The notes under the pieces: model-generated | Seen by the model: only the letters and a program-made list of their open reading frames with translations | What the model was told of the DNA's origin: nothing | Databases searched by the model: none | Shown: in pieces, positions 6,043 through 11,157 of the stretch | How the letters are laid out: each line of letters starts with the position of its first letter | How positions within the stretch are numbered: position 1 is the stretch's first letter | Position numbers and translations under genes: made by a program | NCBI GenBank assembly: GCA_017959485.1 | Contig: JAGDAM010000096.1 | Span: 1 to 11,157 of the forward strand | Origin: Clostridia bacterium | Lineage (GTDB): Bacteria > Bacillota_A > Clostridia > Oscillospirales > CAG-272 | DNA: 11,157 nt | Reading direction: 5' to 3'

Positions 6043-7026
6043 TCAGCCGACGGTCAGTACGACTTTGCCTACGTTCTCGCCCCTGTAGAGGATGTCCTGC
6101 GCCGCTTCGGCCTGCTCAATGGGCAGCACCTTATACACGGTCGGCCTGACTTCTCCCGACGTGACCTTGGGCCAGACGTCGCGGACGAGAGAGGCGAGTA
6201 TCTTCGCCTTCATCTCGGGAGTGCGGGAGCGAAGCGTACTTCCGATAATACGCACGTTGCGGACGTAGATGTTGCGAAGATCGACCTCGGTCATGTCTCC
6301 CGCGAGCGTGGCTATCATGATCCATCTGCCGCCGCGCTGCATATAGGGCAGGCAGGGCCCCATCATCTTTCCGCCGAGGCAGTCGATGGCCACGTCGACG
6401 GGATGTCCCTCTTCAAGCTGCTCTTTAAGCACTTCGGCGACGTTCTGCTTTTTCGAATTGATGATCACGTCGGCGTGAAGGTGAGCAATGGACGCTGCTA
6501 TCTCATCCGACAGAACCGAAGTGACGACTCTGATTCCGAACGCCTTTGCCATCGGGATTACGACGCTGGCGAGCCCGGAAGCTCCGGCGTGCATGAGCAG
6601 GGTGTTGCCCGGCTTGATCCCGCCCTCGATGAAAAGATTGAGATAGGCGGTCGCGAAGGCCTCGGGGATTGCCGCGGCCTCGACGAGCGAGACGCCCTCG
6701 GGGACCGGCATGAGCATATCGTATCTGACCGACGCGTATTCGGCGTATCCGCCTCCGCCGAGCAGGGCGCAGACAAGGTCGCCCGGCTTCCAGGCGGATT
6801 TTTTCGCGGCCTCGGCGCCGATGGAGACGATCTCTCCGGCGATTTCGAGGCCCATCCATTCGGGGCATCCGGGCGGGGGAGGATAATTCCCTTCCCTCTG
6901 CATCAGGTCGGCGCGGTTGAGCGCGGCCGCTTTGATTTTCACAAGACACTCGTCGGGCTTTATCACGGGATCGGGCACGTCCGACCAGACGAGATGATTC
7001 TCTTTTGTAACAAGTATCGCTTTCAT
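6043..7026 (-). CDS. PIG3-type NAD(P)H quinone oxidoreductase (zinc-free MDR family)
   Basis: A 327-residue cytosolic medium-chain dehydrogenase/reductase. The N-terminal GroES-like domain carries ALNRADLMQREGNYPPPPG (35-53) and GLEIAGEIVSIG (59-70), both hallmarks of the PIG3/TP53I3-like quinone oxidoreductase subgroup; the zinc-binding residues of alcohol dehydrogenases are absent. The cofactor domain has HAGASGLASVVIPMAKAFG (146-164), a slightly degenerate form of the usual GxxGxG-type NADPH loop, then AIDCLGG (213-219). Expected activity is NADPH-dependent reduction of quinones or reactive carbonyls. Start fixed by GGAGG (complement at 7037-7041), 10 nt from the ATG. It follows the GH5 gene by 21 nt and is the last gene before the bidirectional hairpin, so it is probably co-transcribed with the exported proteins, although its function has no evident link to them. 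Confidence 0.94.
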   Translation of the reverse strand: MKAILVTKENHLVWSDVPDPVIKPDECLVKIKAAALNRADLMQREGNYPPPPGCPEWMGLEIAGEIVSIGAEAAKKSAWKPGDLVCALLGGGGYAEYASVRYDMLMPVPEGVSLVEAAAIPEAFATAYLNLFIEGGIKPGNTLLMHAGASGLASVVIPMAKAFGIRVVTSVLSDEIAASIAHLHADVIINSKKQNVAEVLKEQLEEGHPVDVAIDCLGGKMMGPCLPYMQRGGRWIMIATLAGDMTEVDLRNIYVRNVRIIGSTLRSRTPEMKAKILASLVRDVWPKVTSGEVRPTVYKVLPIEQAEAAQDILYRGENVGKVVLTVG

Positions 7027-7047
7027 TGATGAATAACCTCCGAAAAA

Positions 7048-8877
7048 TCAGTCAAGCTTCGGCACGCTGTGCCTCGGAAGATCGAAATCCGCGGCGCGAA
7101 TGACGCCGTCGGACGTAAGCAGGTCGTAATACCACTGTCCGCAGTCGGTCAGGTCGTCTCTCGTCCAGGAAACCGAAGCGTCGATACCCGGACGGAACAT
7201 GATCCACTGCGAAAGCGTCGAGCCCTGATTCGGGAAATTGTATCTGAAATAGCAGAATCCGAGGTCGTTTTCAAGATAGAAATTGACGAATTTCGCGGTC
7301 TCTCCGAGGTCGTATTTTGTCTCGTCCCTGCCGTTCGTAAGGTTCGCCTTGATCGGACTCATCTCGGTCGTGATTACGGTAAGTCCTGCAGAGACCGCGT
7401 CGCGAAGCTTCCAGCCGTAGGAGGTGACGCCCTTTTCATCCCAGGGATAGTTGTATGGATAGCAGTGGAAGGTATAGGCCAGATTCCAGGCGTACCTGTT
7501 GTCTATCGGATCGTCTATCGGGTCGTCGCCGGGCGTCGCGGATGCCGAATAAGCAGACAGCGCCGTCGCGCTCTGGTTCGGCGAGCAGACGATAACGTTC
7601 TTCGAGCCGGTTTCCCTGATGAGAGCGATGATCTTTTCCTCGTAACGCTTTACGCTCCGGTCTTCTCCGTTCGAAACGCCCCAGGTATCGTTAGGCTCGT
7701 TGCAGATCTCGAATAGCACGCGCGGATTCTGACCGTACTTTTCGGCCATAATGCCGAAAAATTCGGTTGCCGAATCAATAGTGGCGTTCGGGTTTTCGTT
7801 TAGTATTCCCCAGTCGATTATGACGTACATCCCGAGCGAGGTCGCGTTTGTCACGGCGGTGCCGACAAGTTCGATCAGCTTGGACTTTTCGGTCTCGCCC
7901 GAGGCTTTTCCGCCAGTCGTGATGTATCCGAGACCGCTTGTGTTGGCCGTCAGCTGGACGGTAAGCCGCAGGCAGTTGACTCCGACGTTCGCCAGCCGCT
8001 TTAGAGAAGCGACCGATACGAGCGACGGGAATGTGACGTATCCGGGATTGACAGACACGACTCCGCGCAGAATGATCAGGTTGCCGGCAGCGTCGTAAAG
8101 GCGGCCGTTCGCCGTGGTCAGCGCGGCCGTGGAATCAAGCGCAGGACGGTATCCCTTGATTGTCATCACCGCCGAGGTTCCGCACTGAAGCAGATTGTAA
8201 TCGTCGGACGGCTTTTCAGCTTTAAAGGAATATTCGCCGTCGGCGCGCAGGCCTGAGATTTTCGCCGTCCATCTTCCCTCTCCGCGTGAAAGGGTCCCCT
8301 CTTTCGGCGCCTCTCCGTCCCAGACGGCGTCGGTCGCCGTGAGCTTTACGTAATAGGTCTCCGCGGCGCCTGTACCGGTCGTAAAGACGCAGCGGACCGA
8401 GTCGGGCCTTTTACCCGCCTCGTCGTCGCAGTCGCGCCAGACGACGTTTACGGCGGCTGACGCCGTCGTATAGACGGGAGACGATGTGTCGCTCGGCAGA
8501 AAGCCGGACGAACGGCTCCAGTAGGCTACGAGGAAGAGATCCGACGTCACCGGTTTTGAGAAATCGTATTTCTCGCCGGAGAGAGTATACCAGCCGTCAA
8601 ACGAGTATCCTTCGCGCCGGGGTTCGAGCCGCGTGAGCTTCTTCCCCTCTTCGACGCTGCGGGGCGCGATATAGTTTCCGCCCGACGTCGCAAAAGTAAT
8701 CTTGTACATAGTCTTTTCAGGAACCGGATCGCCGCCCGTGCTCGTGTCTTCAACCGCCGTCGTTCCGGATTCCGACGTGGTTTCCGGAACGTCGTTCGGT
8801 CCGCAGGACGCGGCGCAAAGCGCGAGCAAAGCCGCGGCGGCCGGCAGTATCACAGACAGTATTCTTTTGAAAGTCAT
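7048..8877 (-). CDS. GH5 glycoside hydrolase-like lipoprotein with Flg_new and Cna_B-like domains
   Basis: A 609-residue predicted surface lipoprotein. Signal peptide with lipobox ending at Cys25 (CAASC), acidic Thr/Ser linker to about 55, a Flg_new/InlB-B-repeat module (57-120; EGYSFDGWYTLSGEKYDFSKPV), a Cna_B-like beta domain (about 141-240; VNVVWRDCDDEAGKRPDSV), then a TIM-barrel GH5 domain (about 253-590) closest in pattern to bacillary Cel5A (GH5_2). Acid/base Glu394 lies in EICNEPND and the nucleophile is Glu505 in ITTEMSP; Arg304 and the FHCYPY pair His471/Tyr473 are kept. Changed sites: DWG (355-357) where Cel5A has DWH, TEMS where TEWG is usual, and FRYNFPN where the stacking Trp is expected. 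Probably an endo-acting beta-glycanase on an unusual substrate. The ATG is 3 nt after the upstream stop with no good ribosome site, implying translational coupling. A 12-nt tandem repeat (7501-7524) encodes DDPIDDPID in a loop. Confidence 0.92.
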   Translation of the reverse strand: MTFKRILSVILPAAAALLALCAASCGPNDVPETTSESGTTAVEDTSTGGDPVPEKTMYKITFATSGGNYIAPRSVEEGKKLTRLEPRREGYSFDGWYTLSGEKYDFSKPVTSDLFLVAYWSRSSGFLPSDTSSPVYTTASAAVNVVWRDCDDEAGKRPDSVRCVFTTGTGAAETYYVKLTATDAVWDGEAPKEGTLSRGEGRWTAKISGLRADGEYSFKAEKPSDDYNLLQCGTSAVMTIKGYRPALDSTAALTTANGRLYDAAGNLIILRGVVSVNPGYVTFPSLVSVASLKRLANVGVNCLRLTVQLTANTSGLGYITTGGKASGETEKSKLIELVGTAVTNATSLGMYVIIDWGILNENPNATIDSATEFFGIMAEKYGQNPRVLFEICNEPNDTWGVSNGEDRSVKRYEEKIIALIRETGSKNVIVCSPNQSATALSAYSASATPGDDPIDDPIDNRYAWNLAYTFHCYPYNYPWDEKGVTSYGWKLRDAVSAGLTVITTEMSPIKANLTNGRDETKYDLGETAKFVNFYLENDLGFCYFRYNFPNQGSTLSQWIMFRPGIDASVSWTRDDLTDCGQWYYDLLTSDGVIRAADFDLPRHSVPKLD

Positions 8878-8880
8878 TTC

Positions 8881-9435
8881 TCAGCCGGGAAAATCGACTT
8901 CGTCGCCGGCGCCCTTATCGGTAACGGTGAAGGGATCTTCGGGAGTGGTCGGGATCACGACCGGTCCCGCCTCGGTGGTAACTTCCTCGGTGGTTTCGAC
9001 ATCGACCGGAGCTGTTATCACGTTCTCGCTTCTGACTATCGTCAGGCGGTATACGCTGCTCTCCGCGCCGAGCGTGAGCTTGATCCAGAAAAGGTTCTCG
9101 CCGGCGGCGAGTTCGACGGTCTTGGAACCGACGGCGTCGGTGCAGGCCTCGTCACGGTAGATCGCCCATTCGGCGCCCTGCGTGACTCTGATTTTGCCGT
9201 CCACGGTAAACGTCGCGTGCTCTTCTTCGGGAACGGTCAGTTCCTTCCCGTTCATCGCGATGCCGGCGACGGCGTTGATCTCGGGAGTTACTGCGGCGGT
9301 CGTGACCGGAGTCTCGGCCGTCGTCGTTTCGGGCTCGGTATTGTCCCCGCCTCCCTCGTTTCCGCACGCGGAAAGAAGAAGGGCGGTCATGATAAGCGAC
9401 ACGGCCAGCATTAAGCTAAAAACTGATTTTTTCAT
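8881..9435 (-). CDS. Small lipoprotein with cadherin-like beta-sandwich domain
   Basis: A 184-residue predicted lipoprotein: MKKS n-region, hydrophobic core and a clear lipobox LLSAC. After a Thr/Glu-rich linker comes one beta-sandwich of about 80 residues, starting near AVAGIAMNG and ending ENLFWIKLTLGAESSVYRLTIVR; the tail pattern (GxN, aromatic, Y-x-L-x-I-x-R) fits the cadherin-like beta-sandwich domains of clostridial surface proteins. A second Thr/Glu/Pro-rich, acidic segment forms the C-terminus. No catalytic motif is visible; a binding or scaffold role beside the GH5 is an inference. I chose ATG 9435 because GGGTGAT (9446-9440) matches the extended Shine-Dalgarno and ends 4 nt before it; a GTG at 9444, in the same frame, would add three residues. 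It lies 3 nt before the GH5 start and 20 to 30 nt after the GLUG protein stop. Confidence 0.85.
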   Translation of the reverse strand: MKKSVFSLMLAVSLIMTALLLSACGNEGGGDNTEPETTTAETPVTTAAVTPEINAVAGIAMNGKELTVPEEEHATFTVDGKIRVTQGAEWAIYRDEACTDAVGSKTVELAAGENLFWIKLTLGAESSVYRLTIVRSENVITAPVDVETTEEVTTEAGPVVIPTTPEDPFTVTDKGAGDEVDFPG

Positions 9436-9464
9436 TTCAATCACCCGTTATGTTGTCGCCGCTG

Positions 9465-11018
9465 TCAGCGAAAGTTGCACAGGCAGACGAAGGCGCCGTT
9501 GATAAACACGGCGACCGCGGTCTTTCCGAAGACCGGAGAGGTCTTGTCCGCGCCGGTGAAGGGAGCCGCCGCGAAGATCGCGGAGCCCTCGGCGGGAATG
9601 CCTTTGAAGGAGAGCGCGAAGAGATGTCCGCCTCCGAAGGCCGACGAACTGAGCGCGTCGGCTCCTCCGCGGGCTTCGAGCATTCCGAACACCTGCGAGC
9701 AGTAGAGCATGCCCATATTGATATCGCCTCCGGCTTTCAGCACCGATACGCGGAAGCCGGCGTATTTCGCCTGTCCGAGATCTTTGACCGAGGCCACGAG
9801 CCGGGCGCCGAACTTTCCGTCGGCTTCGTAGCTCTGAGCCGCTGCCAGAGACAGGTTGGAAGAGGCGTCGGTCGAAGCATAACTTTCAAACAGACCCGAT
9901 ATCGCGTCGGCGTCGGCTGCGGTTCCGAGCAGTTCGTATTTCTCCGCTTCCTGCTCGCCGTACTTTGTCGAAACCTCAAAATTGACCTCTCCCGCCTGAG
10001 CCGCCGCGGGACGCAGATCGCTCTGCGTGTAGCAGTCCTCGAAGAGGGCGGTCGAAAAGTCGACCTGAGCCGTTCCGCCCTGATCCTTCTTTTCGAGATA
10101 GACGAGGCCCGCGGATTTTGCGTCGTCGGTGCAGCTAACTGTTCCGAGGAAGAGAACGTTTCTCATCTCGCACAGGCCGCAGAGCCGCCCGATGATGCCG
10201 GCGCAGTCTGTCGCGGCGGCGATATCGGCCGTGCATACGCAGTTCTCGACGACGACCGTCTTCTTGTTTCTCACAAGTCCGACAAGTCCTCCGACGGCGT
10301 CCTTTCCGGAAAAGCCGCCTGTAACGGCGCAGTTCTTATAGAGGTTGGTACCCGAAGCGCTCGCGGCGCATCCGACGAGTCCGCCGAGGTACGAACTCTC
10401 CGCAGGATCGCCGATGATGTAGCAGTCGCTGACAACGACGCCGCTCATCTCGTTGTCGCCCCAGGAATTGGATACGACGATGCCCGCCCAGGAGGGATTG
10501 GGATCGCCGTCCTTGTAGAGCGAGATGCAGCAGTTCGAGAGGGTGAGATTCTTGATGACGCTGTTCTTAACGACGCCGAACAGGCCGGCGTTCTGCCTGT
10601 TGGTGTGCATATAAATTCCCGAGATTGTGTGGCCCTGGCCGTCGAACGTTCCCTGGAACGGGTTGCTCGTCGAGGGGCCTATCGGCTGCCAGGAGTTCAG
10701 TTCCGCTCCGGGAGCCGGGGTGAATCCGAGAGCGCTCGCCTCGCCTTCGGTCCAGACGATGTCGGCGCCGAGCTTGACCGTCTTGCCGGCAAAGTTGTTC
10801 GTCTTCGCGAGTGTCGCGAAGAAGGCAAGCTCGCCCTTGGTCGAAATCGTGTACTCGGTCGCGGCGGCGTCGTACCATCCGGTGTCTTCCGCGGTCGGGA
10901 CATACTCGACGAATTCGTCTTCGGCGCTGACGGGAATTCCCGCAGGGATAAGGCCGAGCAGGAAGATCGCCGCGAGCAGGACGGACGCGATTCCGCGCCG
11001 CGCTAAACTGTTTTTCAT
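9465..11018 (-). CDS. Secreted GLUG-type beta-helix protein
   Basis: A 517-residue exported protein. Signal peptide 1-32 with probable cleavage after VSA (no lipobox Cys). Residues about 55-335 are a right-handed beta-helix-like region: YTISTKGELAFFATL (56-70) and FQGTFDGQGHTISGIYM (121-137) are typical openings of such surface proteins, followed by GLUG-like rungs GLFGVV (145-150), GGLVGCA (212-218), GGLVGLV (243-249) and AGIIGRL (273-279). Rungs repeat an [N/D]C step (residues 162-163, 198-199, 229-230, 259-260, 328-329), giving an unusually Cys-rich exported protein (15 Cys). The C-terminal part (about 390-517; ADGKFGARLVASVKDL...GFRVSV) looks like a separate beta-rich domain that I recall from other clostridial secreted proteins. 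No catalytic signature and no sortase motif. Ribosome site AAAGGAG (complement 11027-11033), 8 nt from the ATG. First complete gene of the leftward cluster; likely adhesion or substrate binding (inference). Confidence 0.9.
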   Translation of the reverse strand: MKNSLARRGIASVLLAAIFLLGLIPAGIPVSAEDEFVEYVPTAEDTGWYDAAATEYTISTKGELAFFATLAKTNNFAGKTVKLGADIVWTEGEASALGFTPAPGAELNSWQPIGPSTSNPFQGTFDGQGHTISGIYMHTNRQNAGLFGVVKNSVIKNLTLSNCCISLYKDGDPNPSWAGIVVSNSWGDNEMSGVVVSDCYIIGDPAESSYLGGLVGCAASASGTNLYKNCAVTGGFSGKDAVGGLVGLVRNKKTVVVENCVCTADIAAATDCAGIIGRLCGLCEMRNVLFLGTVSCTDDAKSAGLVYLEKKDQGGTAQVDFSTALFEDCYTQSDLRPAAAQAGEVNFEVSTKYGEQEAEKYELLGTAADADAISGLFESYASTDASSNLSLAAAQSYEADGKFGARLVASVKDLGQAKYAGFRVSVLKAGGDINMGMLYCSQVFGMLEARGGADALSSSAFGGGHLFALSFKGIPAEGSAIFAAAPFTGADKTSPVFGKTAVAVFINGAFVCLCNFR

Positions 11019-11073
11019 TCGGTTGTCTCCTTTGAACTTGAGAGATTCGAAGTTATTGTGAATAATAATATAA

Positions 11074-11157
11074 TCAGAAGTGCGCGGGAGTTTTCCAGTC
11101 GCCGCCCGCGCCGCAGCAGTACATAATCATGCGGTGAAGCTGATATTCGTAATCGAA
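11074..11157 (-). CDS. 3' end of an unidentified gene (partial)
   Basis: The minus strand reads open from the window edge to TGA at 11076-11074, giving 27 C-terminal residues: FDYEYQLHRMIMYCCGAGGD followed by WKTPAHF. It is on the same strand as, and 55 nt ahead of, the GLUG protein gene, so it may be the preceding member of the same operon. The gap between them (11019-11073) is AT-rich, holds the downstream ribosome site and shows no terminator hairpin. Composition (aromatic, CC-GAGG) looks coding, but the family cannot be named from this fragment. Confidence 0.65.
   Translation of the reverse strand, partial: FDYEYQLHRMIMYCCGAGGDWKTPAHF

Noticed and set aside
7501..7524. 12-nt tandem repeat
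   Set aside because: Only two in-frame copies encoding DDPI in a loop of the GH5 domain; a small coding duplication with no sign of other function.
8625..8645. tRNA T-arm-like word GGTTCGAGCC
   Set aside because: It lies inside the GH5 gene Flg_new domain and no acceptor or anticodon stem can be built around it.
9450..11006. 518-residue plus-strand ORF
   Set aside because: Full-length antisense of the signal-peptide-bearing GLUG protein; Arg/Glu/Val-rich with no motif or ribosome site. A long shadow is expected with this codon usage.

Overview
The window looks like a piece of an uncultured gut-type Clostridia (Firmicutes) chromosome. Evidence: three lipoproteins with Thr/Glu-rich linkers after the lipobox Cys, a Flg_new (InlB B-repeat-like) plus Cna_B-like module in front of a GH5 domain, a GLUG-type beta-helix secreted protein, strong AGGAGG-type ribosome sites, consensus sigma-A promoters, and moderately GC-rich coding with AT-rich gaps. 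This is inference from protein style; no rRNA or marker tree is available.

Left part (1-4192). At the left edge (1-219) lies a repeat element: four short hairpins with unrelated stems but always 3-nt loops, separated by a constant 7-nt spacer (A[C/T]TTCAC), next to a longer AT-centred palindrome and a possible 33-codon ORF. Its last spacer supplies the stop codon of the first gene. Three leftward genes follow as a likely operon read 4192 to 216: a surface lipoprotein with a ComEC/Rec2-type metallo-beta-lactamase domain, a Gfo/Idh/MocA NAD(P)-dependent sugar enzyme, and a BadF/BadG-type (GlcNAc-kinase-like) ASKHA kinase. The last two overlap by one base (TAATG). Together they suggest sugar modification followed by phosphorylation.

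Middle (4193-6042). A divergent intergenic region carries a perfect consensus promoter for the leftward operon and a strong extended -10 promoter for pyruvate kinase (pyk). A 168-bp MITE with perfect 23-bp terminal inverted repeats sits exactly between the pyk -10 box and the pyk ribosome site, so the pyk leader RNA should consist largely of the MITE. A 17-bp stem hairpin separates pyk from the convergent operon to its right.

Right part (6043-11157). A tight leftward cluster is read from beyond the right edge: the 3' end of an unidentified gene (11074-11157), a secreted GLUG/beta-helix-type protein, a small cadherin-like lipoprotein, a GH5 glycosidase-like lipoprotein (separated by only 3 nt from the previous stop), and a cytosolic PIG3-type quinone oxidoreductase. 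Three consecutive exported proteins suggest a cell-surface polysaccharide or glycoprotein-handling set. The GH5 keeps both catalytic glutamates but has lost several flanking active-site residues, so its substrate is open.

No tRNA, rRNA, CRISPR array or transposase gene was seen.
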